Shown: piece by piece, positions 24,828-37,234 of the stretch
Numbering within the stretch: the stretch's first letter is position 1
Layout of the letters: every line of letters begins with the position of its first letter
Assembly: GCF_024323335.1 (NCBI RefSeq)
Contig: NC_066580.1
Coordinates: 258,082,977 to 258,146,976 of the forward strand
From: Lathyrus oleraceus
Lineage: Eukaryota > Streptophyta > Magnoliopsida > Fabales > Fabaceae
Reading direction: 5' to 3'
DNA: 64,000 nt
Notes under the pieces: model-generated
What the model was told of the DNA's origin: nothing
What the model saw: the letters and a program-made list of their open reading frames with translations, nothing else
The model's database searches: none
Made by a program: the position numbers and the translations under genes

Positions 24828-27416
24828 TATGCGGATTTTTTATGATTATTTTAATTGACTGAAATTGTAATGTGTTGATATTTGAGTTGTTTTAAATATG
24901 AAAATCTTAAATAAAATATATTGATATCAAAATATGTTGTTTTAAAAAATTACAATGAAAAAAAGAAAAAAAAATGACAATGAAAAAAGAACTTAAAAAA
25001 TGACGTTTTTATATACAAAGATGGGTTAAAGTTATGAAAAATAAGACAAATATTAAAAATAACGTAGAGCTACTTTTGTTAGAAACATGAAACCTATTAG
25101 ATGGAGACATGGCAAAAGAGCTAAGTTTGCTTTGAACATTATAGGATGGGTTGAAGCACTCCAAATGCATGACTTTGAATTAAAATGGCATATACAAATA
25201 CTGATTACTTAGCTACTTATTGTATTTTTTTTCATCATAGTAGCTTTCTTAGGTGACTATGTTTACTACACCAAATCATTATTGAAAGAATCATTTATCC
25301 TTATTTCATACCTTTTTAAAAAAATCAAATATATGTGTTAAACACTAAAACAAGAGAATATGCGGATTTTTTATGATTAATTTTATTGACTTAAATTGTA
25401 ATGTGTTGATATTTGAGTTGTTTTCAATATGAAAATCTAAAATAAAATATATTGATATCAAAATATGTTGTTTAAAAAAATTACTATGAAAAAAAGAAAT
25501 AAAAAAATGACGTTTTTATAGACAAAGATGGGTTAAAGTTATGAAAAATAAGACAAATATTAAAAATAACGTAGAGCTACTTTTGTTAGAAACATGAAAC
25601 CTATTAGATGGAGACATGGCAAAAGAGCTAAGTTTGCTTTGAACATTATAGGATGGGTTGAAGCACTCCAAATGCATGACTTTGAATTAAAATGGCATAT
25701 ACAAATACTGATTACTTAGCTACTTATTGAATTTTTTTTCATCATAGTAGCTTTCTTGAGGTGACTATGTTTACTACACCAAATCATTATTGAGAGAATC
25801 ATTTATCCTTATTTCATATCTTTTTAAAAAAAATCAAATATATGTGTTAAACACTAAAACAAGAGAATATGCGGATTTTTTATGATTAATTTTATTGACT
25901 TAAATTGTAATGTGTTGATATTTGAGTTGTTTTAAATATGAAAATCTAAAATAAAATATATTGATATCAAAATATGTTGTTTAAAAAAATTACAATGAAA
26001 AAAAGAAATAAAAAAATGACGTTTTTATAGACAAAGATGGGTTAAAGTTATGAAAAATAAACAAATATTGAAAATAACGTAGAGCTACTTTTGTAAGAAA
26101 CATGAAACCTATTAGATGGATACATGGCAAAAGAGCTAAGTTTGCTTTGAACATTATAGGATGGGTTGAAGCACTCCAAATGCATGACTTTGAATTAAAA
26201 TGGCATATACAAATACTGATTACTTAGCTACTTATTGTATTTTTTTCATCATAGTAGCCTTCTATAGGTGACTATATTTACTACACCAAATCATTATTGA
26301 AAGAATCATATATATCCTTATTTCATACCTTTTTAAAAAAATCAAATATATGTGTTAAACACTAAAACAAGAGAATATGCGGATTTTTTATGATTAATTT
26401 AATTGACTGAAATTGTAATATGTTGATATTTGAGTTGTTTTAAATATGAAAATCTTAAATAAAATATATTGATATCAAAATATGTTGTTTTAAAAAAATT
26501 ACAATGAAAAAAAGAAATAAAAAAATGACAATGAAAAAAAGAACTTAAAAATGACGTTTTTATATACAAAGATGGGTTAAAGTTATGAAAAATAAGACAA
26601 ATATTGAAAATAACGTAGAGCTACTTTTGTTAGAAACATGAAACCTATTAGATGGAGACATGGCAAAAGAGCTAAGTTTGCTTTGAACATTATAGGATGG
26701 GTTGAAGCACTCCAAATGCATGACTTTGAATTAAAATGGCATATACAAATACTATTTACTTAGCTACTTATTGTATTTTTTTTCATCATAGTAGCCTTCT
26801 ATAGGTGACTATGTTTACTACACCAAATCATTATTGAAAGAATCATTTATCCTTATTTCATATCTTTTTTAAAAAATCAAATATATGTGTTAAACACTAA
26901 AACAAGAGAATATGCGGATTTTTTACGATTAATTTTATTGACTTATATTCTAATGTGTTGATATTTGAGTTGTTTTAAATATTAAAATCAAAAATAAAAT
27001 ATATTGATATCAAAATATGTTGTTTAAAAAAATTACAATGAAAAAAAGAAATAAAAAAAATGACGTTTTTATAGTCAAAGATGGGTTAAAGTTATGAAAA
27101 AAAAAACAAATATTGAAAATAACGTAGAGCTACTTTTGTAAGAAACATGAAACCTATTAGATGGATACATGGCAAAAGAGCTAAGTTTTTTTTTACATTA
27201 TAGGATGGGTTGAAGCACTCTAAATGCATGACTTTGAATTAAAATGGCATTTACAATTACTTATTACGTAACTACTGATTGTATTTTTTAATCATAGTAG
27301 CCTTTCAAGGTGACTATGTTTACTACACCAAATCATTATTGAAAGAATCATTTATCCTTATTTCATACCTTTTTATAAAAAAATCAAATATATGTGTTAA
27401 ACAATAAATAAGAGAA
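24828..27416 (+). repeat. HOR pentamer C-A/C-A2-C-B (2589 bp)
   Basis: Monomers start at 24828 (C), 25359 (A/C mosaic), 25868 (A2), 26376 (C) and 26911 (B). The first C has tagctttcttaggtgac, which lacks one base of the A-like tail. The mosaic matches the one at 20198 (ttttcaatatg, attactatg, ggagacatgg). The B has tttttacgatt and cttatattct, a pair of variants found again only at 43799 and 51524. Confidence 0.85.
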
Positions 27417-30009
27417 TATGCGGATTTTTTATGATTAATTTAATTGACTGAAATTGTAATGTGTTGATATTTGAGTTGTTTTAAATATGAAAATCTTAAA
27501 TAAAATATATTGATATCAAAATATGTTGTTTAAAAAAATTACAATGAAAAAAGAAATAAAAAATGACAATGAAAAAAAGAACTTAAAAAATGACGTTTTT
27601 ATATACAAAGATGGGTTAAAGTTATGAAAAATAAGACAAATATTAAAAATAACGTAGAGCTACTTTTGTTAGAAACATGAAACCTATTAGATGGAGACAT
27701 GGCAAAAGAGCTAAGTTTGCTTTGAACATTATAGGATGGGTTGAAGCACTCCAAATGCATGACTTTGAATTAAAATGGCATATACAAATACTGATTACTT
27801 AGCTACTTATTGTATTTTTTTTCATCATAGTAGCCTTCTTAGGTGACTATGTTTACTACACCAAATCATTATTGAAAGAATCATTTATCCTTATTTCATA
27901 CCTTTTTAAAAAAATCAAATATATGTGTTAAACACTAAAACAAGAGAATATGCGGATTTTTTATGATTAATTTTATTGACTTAAATTGTAATGTGTTGAT
28001 ATTTGAGTTGTTTTAAATATGAAAATCTAAAATAAAATATATTGATATCAAAATATGTTGTTTAAAAAAATTACAATGAAAAAAAGAAATAAAAAAATGA
28101 CGTTTTTATAGACAAAGATGGGTTAAAGTTATGAAAAATAAAACAAATATTGAAAATAACGTAGAGCTACTTTTGTTAGAAACATGAAACCTATTAGATG
28201 GATACATGGCAAAAGAGCTAAGTTTGCTTTGAACATTATAGGATGGGTTGAAGCACTCCAAATGCATGACTTTGAATTAAAATGGCATATACAAATACTG
28301 ATTACTTAGCTACTTATTGTATTTTTTTTCATCATAGTAGCCTTCTTGAGGTGACTATGTTTACTACACCAAATCATTATTGAAAGAATCATTTATCCTT
28401 ATTTCATACCTTTTAAAAAAATCAAATATATGTGTTAAACACTAAAACAAGAGAATATGCGGATTTTTTATGATTAATTTTATTGACTTAAATTGTAATG
28501 TGTTGATATTTGAGTTGTTTTAAATATGAAAATCTAAAATAAAATATATTGATATCAAAATATGTTGTTTAAAAAAATTACAATGAAAAAAAGAAATAAA
28601 AAAATGACGTTTTTATAGACAAAGATGGGTTAAAGTTATGAAAAATAAAACAAATATTGAAAATAACGTAGAGCTACTTTTGTAAGAAACATGAAACCTA
28701 TTAGATGGATACATGGCAAAAGAGCTAAGTTTGCTTTGAACATTATAGGATGGGTTGAAGCACTCCAAATGCATGACTTTGAATTAAAATGGCATATACA
28801 AATACTGATTACTTAGCTACTTATTGTATTTTTTTCATCATAGTAGCCTTCTATAGGTGACTATATTTACTACACCAAATCATTATTGAAAGAATCATAT
28901 ATATCCTTATTTCATACCTTTTTAAAAAAATCAAATATATGTGTTAAACACTAAAACAAGAGAATATGCGGATTTTTTATGATTAATTTAATTGACTTAA
29001 ATTGTAATGTGTTGATATTTGAGTTGTTTTAAATATGAAAATCTTAAATAAAATATATTGATATCAAAATATGTTGTTTTAAAAAAATTACAATGAAAAA
29101 AAGAAATAAAAAAATGACAATGAAAAAAAGAACTTAAAAAATGACGTTTTTATATACAAAGATGGGTTAAAGTTATGAAAAATAAGACAAATATTTAAAA
29201 TAACGTAGAGCTACTTTTGTTAGAAACATGAAACCTATTAGATGGATACATGGCAAAAGAGCTAAGTTTGCTTTGAACATTATAGGATGGGTTGAAGCAC
29301 TCCAAATGCATGACTTTGAATTAAAATGGCATATACAAATACTATTTACTTAGCTACTTATTGTATTTTTTTTCATCATAGTAGCCTTCTATAGGTGACT
29401 ATGTTTACTACACCAAATCATTATTGAAAGAATCATTTATCCTTATTTCATATCTTTTTTAAAAAATCAAATATATGTGTTAAACACTAAAACAAGAGAA
29501 TATGCGGATTTTTTATGATTAATTTTATTGACTTAAATTGTAATGTGTTGATATTTGAGTTGTTTTAAATATTAAAATCAAAAATAAAATATATTGATAT
29601 CAAAATATGTTGTTTAAAAAAATTACAATGAAAAAAAGAAATAAAAAAAATGACGTTTTTATAGTCAAAGATGGGTTAAAGTTATGAAAAAAAAAACAAA
29701 TATTGAAAATAACGTAGAGCTACTTTTGTAAGAAACATGAAACCTATTAGATGGATACATGGCAAAAGAGCTAAGTTTGTTTTTTTACATTATAGGATGG
29801 GTTGAAGCACTCTAAATGCATGACTTTGAATTAAAATGGCATTTACAATTACTTATTACGTAACTACTGATTGTATTTTTTAATCATAGTAGCCTTTTCA
29901 AGGTGACTATGTTTACTACACCAAATCATTATTGAAAGAATCATTTATCCTTATTTCATACCTTTTTATAAAAAATCAAATATATGTGTTAAACAATAAA
30001 ATAAGAGAA
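27417..30009 (+). repeat. HOR pentamer C-A-A2-C-B (2593 bp)
   Basis: Monomers start at 27417 (C), 27949 (A), 28456 (A2), 28965 (C) and 29501 (B). The second slot is nearly a plain A with aaaataaaacaaatattg; only ttgttagaaac remains of the C markers, so the mosaic is fading toward the right. The C at 28965 has an A-like head (attgacttaaattg) and ggatacatgg. Confidence 0.85.
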
Positions 30010-31049
30010 TATGCGGATTTTTTATGATTAATTTAATTGACTGAAATTGTAATGTGTTGATATTTGAGTTGTTTTAAATATGAAAATCTTAAATAAAATA
30101 TATTGATATCAAAATATGTTGTTTAAAAAAATTACAATGAAAAAAAGAAATAAAAAATGACAATGAAAAAAAGAACTTAAAAATGACGTTTTTATATACA
30201 AAGATGGGTTAAAGTTATGAAAAATAAGACAAATATTAAAATAACGTAGAGCTACTTTTGTTAGAAACATGAAACCTATTAGATGGAGACATGGCAAAAG
30301 AGCCAAGTTTGCTTTGAACATTATAGGATGGGTTGAAGCACTCCAAATGCATGACTTTGAATTAAAATGGCATATACAAATTCTGATTACTTAGCTACTT
30401 ATTGTATTTTTTTTCATCATAGTAGCCTTCTTGAGGTGACTATGTTTACTACACCAAATCATTATTGAAAGAATCATATATCCTTATTTCATACCTTTTT
30501 AAAAAAATCAAATATATGTGTTAAACACTAAAACAAGAGAATATGCGGATTTTTTATGATTAATTTTATTGACTTAAATTGTAATGTGTTGATATTTGAG
30601 TTGTTTTAAATATGAAAATCTAAAATAAAATATATTGATATCAAAATATGTTGTTTAAAAAAATTACAATGAAAAAAAGAAATAAAAAAATGACGTTTTT
30701 ATAGACAAAGATGGGTTAAAGTTATGAAAAATAAAACAAATATTGAAAATAACGTAGAGCTACTTTTGTTAGAAACATGAAACCTATTAGATGGATACAT
30801 GGCAAAAGAGCTAAGTTTGCTTTGAACATTATAGGATGGGTTGAAGCACTCCAAATGCATGACTTTGAATTAAAATGGCATATACAAATACTGATTACTT
30901 AGCTACTTATTGTATTTTTTTTCATCATAGTAGCTTTCTTGAGGTGACTATGTTTACTACACCAAATCATTATTGAAAGAATCATTTATCCTTATTTCAT
31001 ATCTTTTTAAAAAAATCAAATATATGTGTTAAACACTAAAACAAGAGAA
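30010..31049 (+). repeat. C-A pair closing domain 2
   Basis: The C monomer starts at 30010. It has the tail cttgaggtgac and a private change agagccaag in the otherwise constant agagctaag. The A monomer starts at 30542 with ttgttagaaac and tagctttcttgagg. Together with the A2 at 31050 they begin another C-A-A2 run, but it is not completed by C-B. The order changes to A2-A-B-C from here. Confidence 0.83.
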
Positions 31050-33132
31050 TATGCGGATTTTTTATGATTAATTTTATTGACTTAAATTGTAATGTGTTGA
31101 TATTTGAGTTGTTTTAAATATGAAAATCTAAAAAAATATATTGATATCAAAATATGTTGTTTTAAAAAAATTACAATGAAAAAAAGAAGTAAAAAAATTA
31201 CAATGAAAAAAAGAAATAAAAAAAATGACGTTTTTATAGACAAAGATGGGTTAAAGTTATGAAAAATAAAACAAATATTGAAAATAACGTAGAGCTACTT
31301 TTGTAAGAAACATGAAACCTATTAGATGGATACATGGCAAAAGAGCTAAGTTTGCTTTGAACATTATAGGATGGGTTGAAGCACTCCAAATGCATGACTT
31401 TGAATTAAAATGGCATATACAAATACTGATTACTTAGCTACTTATTGTATTTTTTTCATCATAGTAGCCTTCTATAGGTGACTATATTTACTACACCAAA
31501 TCATTATTGAAAGAATCATATATATCCTTATTTCATACCTTTTTAAAAAAATCAAATATATGTGTTAAACACTAAAACAAGAGAATATGCGGATTTTTTA
31601 TGATTATATTTATTGACTTAAATTGTAATGTGTTGATATTTGAGTTGTTTTAAATATGAAAATCTAAATAAAATATATTGATATCAAAATATGTTGTTTA
31701 AAAAAATTACAATGAAAAAAAGAAATAAAAAAATGACGTTTTTATAGACAAAGATGGGTTAAAGTTATGAAAAATAAAACAAATATTGAAAATAACGTAG
31801 AGCTACTTTTGTAAGAAACATGAAACCTATTAGATGGATACATGGCAAAAGAGCTAAGTTTGCTTTGAACATTATAGGATGGGTTGAAGCACTCCAAATG
31901 CATGACTTTGAATTAAAATGGCATATACAAATACTGATTACTTAGCTACTTATTGTATTTTTTTTCATCATAGTAGCTTTCTTGAGGTGACTATGTTTAC
32001 TACATCAAATCATTATTGAAAGAATCATTTATCCTTATTTCATATTTTTTTAAAAAAATCAAATATATGTGTTAAACACTAAAACAAGAGAATATGCGGA
32101 TTTTTTATGATTAATTTTATTGACTTAAATTCTAATGTGTTGATATTTGAGTTGTTTTAAATATGAAAATCTAAAATAAAATATATTGATATCAAAATAT
32201 GTTGTTTAAAAAAAATTACAATGAAAAAAAGAAATAAAAAAAATGACGTTTTTATAGTCAAAGATGGGTTAAAGTTATGAAAAAAAACAAATATTGAAAA
32301 TAACGTAGAGCTACTTTTGTTAGAAACATGAAACCTATTAGATGGATACATGGCAAAAGAGCTAAGTTTGCTTTTTTACATTATAGGATGGGTTGAAGCA
32401 CTCTAATGCATGACTTTGAATTAAAATGGCATTTACAATTACTTATTACGTAACTACTGATTGTATTTTTTAATCATAGTAGCCTTTTCAAGGTGACTAT
32501 GTTTACTACACCAAATCATTATTGAAAGAATCATTTATCCTTATTTCATACCTTTTTATAAAAAATCAAATATATGTGTTAAACAATAAAATAAGAGAAT
32601 ATGCGGATTTTTTATGATTAATTTAATTGACTGAAATTGTAATGTGTTGATATTTGAGTTGTTTTAAATATGAAAATCTTAAATAAAATATATTGATATC
32701 AAAATATGTTGTTTTAAAAAAATTACAATGAAAAAAAGAAAAAAAAAATGACAATGAAAAAAAGAAATTAAAAATGACGTTTTTATATACAAAGATGGGT
32801 TAAAGTTATGAAAAATAAGACAAATATTAAAATAACGTAGAGCTACTTTTGTTAGAAACATGAAACCTATTAGATGGAGACATGGCAAAAGAGCTAAGTT
32901 TGCTTTGAACATTATAGGATGGGTTGAAGCACTCCAAATGCATGACTTTGAATTAAAATGGCATATACAAATACTGATTACTTAGCTACTTATTGTATTT
33001 TTTTTCATCATAGTAGCCTTCTATAGGTGACTATGTTTACTACACCAAATCATTATTGAAAGAATCATATATCCTTATTTCATACCTTTTTAAAAAAATC
33101 AAATATATGTGTTAAACACTAAAACAAGAGAA
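31050..33132 (+). repeat. HOR tetramer A2-A-B-C (2083 bp)
   Basis: Monomers start at 31050 (A2), 31586 (A), 32093 (B) and 32600 (C). The A2 is 536 bp because its A-rich block is doubled (31164-31217), a change otherwise seen only in class C. The A has tacatcaaatc in place of tacaccaaatc. The B has ttgttagaaac and tttgcttttttacatt, half-way between the A/C and B forms. Confidence 0.85.
31164..31217 (+). repeat. Separate doubling of the A-rich block in an A2 monomer
   Basis: Two 27-bp units stand in tandem: seven A, ttacaatg, seven A, gaagt, then the same with gaaat. The second unit keeps ttacaatg, whereas every class C second unit reads tgacaatg or an eroded form of it. The rest of the monomer is A2. 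It therefore looks like an independent duplication, or an early form of the class C one. Confidence 0.75.
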
Positions 33133-35180
33133 TATGCGGATTTTTTATGATTAATTTTATTGACTTAAATTGTAATGTGTTGATATTTGAGTTGTTTTAA
33201 ATATGAAAATACAAAATAAAATATATTGATATCAAAATATGTTGTTTAAAAAAATTACAATGAAAAAAAGAAATAAAAAAAATGACGTTTTTATAGACAA
33301 AGATGGGTTAAAGTTATGAAAAATAAAACAAATATTGAAAATAACGTAGAGCTACTTTTGTAGAAACATGAAACCTATTAGATGGATACATGGCAAAAGA
33401 GCTAAGTTTGCTTTGAACATTATAGGATGGGTTGAAGCACTCCAAATGCATGACTTTGAATTAAAATGGCATATACAAATACTGATTACTTAGCTACTTA
33501 TTGTATTTTTTTCATCATAGTAGCCTTCTATAGGTGACTATGTTTACTACACCAAATCATTATTGAAAGAATCATTTATCCTTATTTCATACCTTTTAAA
33601 AAAATCAAATATATGTGTTAAACACTAAAACAAGAGAATATGCGGATTTTTTATGATTAATTTTATTGACTTAAATTGTAATGTGTTGATATTTGAGTTG
33701 TTTTAAATATGAAAATCTAAAATAAAATATATTGATATCAAAATATGTTGTTTAAAAAAATTACAATGAAAAAAAGAAATAAAAAAAATGACGTTTTTAT
33801 AGACAAAGATGGGTTAAAGTTAGGAAAATAAAACAAATATTGAAAATAACGTAGAGCTACTTTTGTAAGAAACATGAAACCAATTAGATGGATACATGGC
33901 AAAAGAGCTAAGTTTGCTTTGAACATTATAGGATGGGTTGAAGCACTCCAAATGCATGACTTTGAATTAAAATGGCATATACAAATACTGATTACTTAGC
34001 TACTTATTGTATTTTTTTTCATCATAGTAGCTTTCTTGAGGTGACTATGTTTACTACACCAAATCATTATTGAAAGAATCATTTATCCTTATTTCATATT
34101 TTTTTAAAAAAATCAAATATATGTGTTAAACACTAAAACAAGAGAATATGCGGATTTTTTATGATTAATTTTATTGACTTAAATTGTAATGTGTTGATAT
34201 TTGAGTTGTTTTAAATATGAAAATCTAAAATAAAATATATTGATATCAAAATATGTTGTTTAAAAAAATTACAATGAAAAAAAGAAAAAAAAAATGACGT
34301 TTTTATAGTCAAAGATGGGTTAAAGTTATGAAAAATAAGACAAATATTGAAAATAACGTAGAGCTACTTTTGTTAGAAACATGAAACCTATTAGATGGAT
34401 ACATGGCAAAAGAGCTAAGTTTGCTTTTTTACATTATAGGATGGGTTGAAGCACTCCAAATGCATGACTTTGAATTAAAATGGCATATACAATTACTTAT
34501 TACGTAACTACTGATTGTATTTTTTAATCATAGTAGCCTTTTCAAGGTGACTATGTTTACTACACCAAATCATTATTGAAAGAATCATTTATCCTTATTT
34601 CATACCTTTTTAAAAAAAATCAAATATATGTGTTAAACAATAAAAAGAGAATATGCGGATTTTTTATGATTAATTTATTGACTGAAATTGTAATGTGTTG
34701 ATATTTGAGTTGTTTTAAATATGAAAATCTTAATAAAATATATTGATATCAAAATATGTTGTTTTAAAAAAATTACAATTAAAAAAAGAATAAAAAAATG
34801 ACAATGAAAAAAGAAAAAAAAATGACGTTTTTATATACAAAGATGGGTTAAAGTTATGAAAAAAAAGACAAATATTAAAAATAACGTAGAGCTACTTTTG
34901 TTAGAAACATGAAACCTATTAGATGGAGACATGGCAAAAGAGCTAAGTTTGCTTTGAACATTATAGGATGGGTTGAAGCACTCCAAATGCATGACTTTGA
35001 ATTAAAATGGCATATACAAATACTGATTACTTAGCTACTTATTGTATTTTTTTCATCATAGTAGCCTTCTATAGGTGACTATATTTACTACACCAAATCA
35101 TTATTGAAAGAATCATATATCCTTATTTCATACCTTTTTAAAAAAATCAAATATATGTGTTAAACACTAAAACAAGAGAA
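33133..35180 (+). repeat. HOR tetramer A2-like-A-B-C (2048 bp)
   Basis: Monomers start at 33133 (A2-like), 33639 (A), 34147 (B hybrid) and 34652 (C). The first has the ctatagg tail but keeps gactatgttt, so it is only partly A2. The B hybrid joins gtcaaagatggg and ttacgtaa from B with aataagacaaatattg, ttgttagaaac and cactccaaatg from A/C. The C carries ctataggtgactatattt, the A2 tail. Confidence 0.83.
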
Positions 35181-37234
35181 TATGCGGATTTTTTATGATT
35201 AATTTTATTGACTTAAATTGTAATGTGTTGATATTTGAGTTGTTTTAAATATGAAAATATAAAATAAAATATATTGATATCAAAATATGTTGTTTAAAAA
35301 AATTACAATGAAAAAAAGAAATAAAAAAAATGACGTTTTTATATACAAAGATGGGTTAAAGTTATGAAAAATAAAACAAATATTGAAAATAACGTAGAGC
35401 TACTTTTGTAAGAAACATGAAACCTATTAGATGGATACATGGCAAAAGAGCTAAGTTTGCTTTGAACATTATAGGATGGGTTGAAGCACTCCAAATGCAT
35501 GACTTTGAATTAAAATGGCATATACAAATACTGATTACTTAGCTACTTATTGTATTTTTTTCATCATAGTAGCCTTCTATAGGTGACTATATTTACTACA
35601 CCAAATCATTATTGAAAGAATCATATATATCCTTATTTCATACCTTTTTAAAAAAATCAAATATATGTGTTAAACACTAAAACAAGAGAATATGCGGATT
35701 TTTTATGATTAATTTTATTGACTTAAATTGTAATGTGTTGATATTTGAGTTGTTTTAAATATGAAAATCTAAATAAAATATATTGATATCAAAATATGTT
35801 GTTTAAAAAAATTACAATGAAAAAAGAAATAAAAAAAATGACGTTTTTATAGACAAAGATGGGTTAAAGTTATGAAAAAAAAACAAATATTGAAAATAAC
35901 GTAGAGCTACTTTTGTAGAAACATGAAACCTATTAGATGGATACATGGCAAAAGAGCTAAGTTTGCTTTGAACATTATAGGATGGGTTGAAGCACTCCAA
36001 ATGCATGACTTTGAATTAAAATGGCATATACAATACTGATTACTTAGCTACTTATTGTATTTTTTTTCATCATAGTAGCTTTCTTGAGGTGACTATGTTT
36101 ACTACACCAAATCATTATTGAAAGAATCATTTATCCTTATTTCATATCTTTTTAAAAAAATCAAATATATGTGTTAAACACTAAACAAGAGAATATGCGG
36201 ATTTTTTATGATTAATTTTATTGACTTAAATTCTAATGTGTTGATATTTGAGTTGTTTTAAATATGAAAATCTAAAATAAAATATATTGATATCAAAATA
36301 TGTTGTTTAAAAAATTACAATGAAAAAAAAGAAATAAAAAAAATGACGTTTTTATAGTCAAAGATGGGTTAAAGTTATGAAAAATAAACAAATATTGAAA
36401 ATAACGTAGAGCTACTTTTGTTAGAAACATGAAACCTATTAGATGGATACATGGCAAAAGAGCTAAGTTTGCTTTTTTACATTATAGGATGGGTTGAAGC
36501 ACTCTAAATGCATGACTTTGAATTAAAATGGCATTACAATACTTATTACGTAACTACTATTTGTATTTTTTAATCATAGTAGCCTTTTCAAGGTGACTAT
36601 GTTTACTACACCAAATCATTATTGAAAGAATCATTTATCCTTATTTCATACCTTTTTATAAAAAAATCAAATATATGTGTTAAACAATAAAATAAGAGAA
36701 TATGCGGATTTTTTATGATTAATTTAATTGACTGAAATTGTAATGTGTTGATATTTGAGTTGTTTTAAATATGAAAATCTTAAATAAAATATATTGATAT
36801 CAAAATATGTTGTTTAAAAAAATTACAATTAAAAAAAGAAATAAAAAAATGACAATGAAAAAAGAAATTAAAAAATGACGTTTTTATATACAAAGATGGG
36901 TTAAAGTTATGAAAAAAAGACAAATATTAAAAATAACGTAGAGCTACTTTTGTTAGAAACATGAAACCTATTAGATGGAGACATGGCAAAAGAGCTAAGT
37001 TTGCTTTGAACATTATAGGATGGGTTGAAGCACTCCAAATGCATGACTTTGAATTAAAATGGCATATACAAATACTGATTACTTAGCTACTTATTGTATT
37101 TTTTTTCATCATAGTAGCCTTCTATAGGTGACTATGTTTACTACACCAAATCATTATTGAAAGAATCATTTATCCTTATTTCATACCTTTTTAAAAAAAA
37201 TCAAATATATGTGTTAAACACTAAAACAAGAGAA
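35181..37234 (+). repeat. HOR tetramer A2-A-B-C (2054 bp)
   Basis: Monomers start at 35181 (A2, with tatacaaagatggg from C), 35691 (A), 36194 (B) and 36701 (C). The A has an A-run like B in place of aaaataaaac and ttgtagaaac with one base missing. The B again has tttgcttttttacatt. This is the last A2 in the window: beyond it the A slot is filled by ordinary A copies. Confidence 0.85.
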
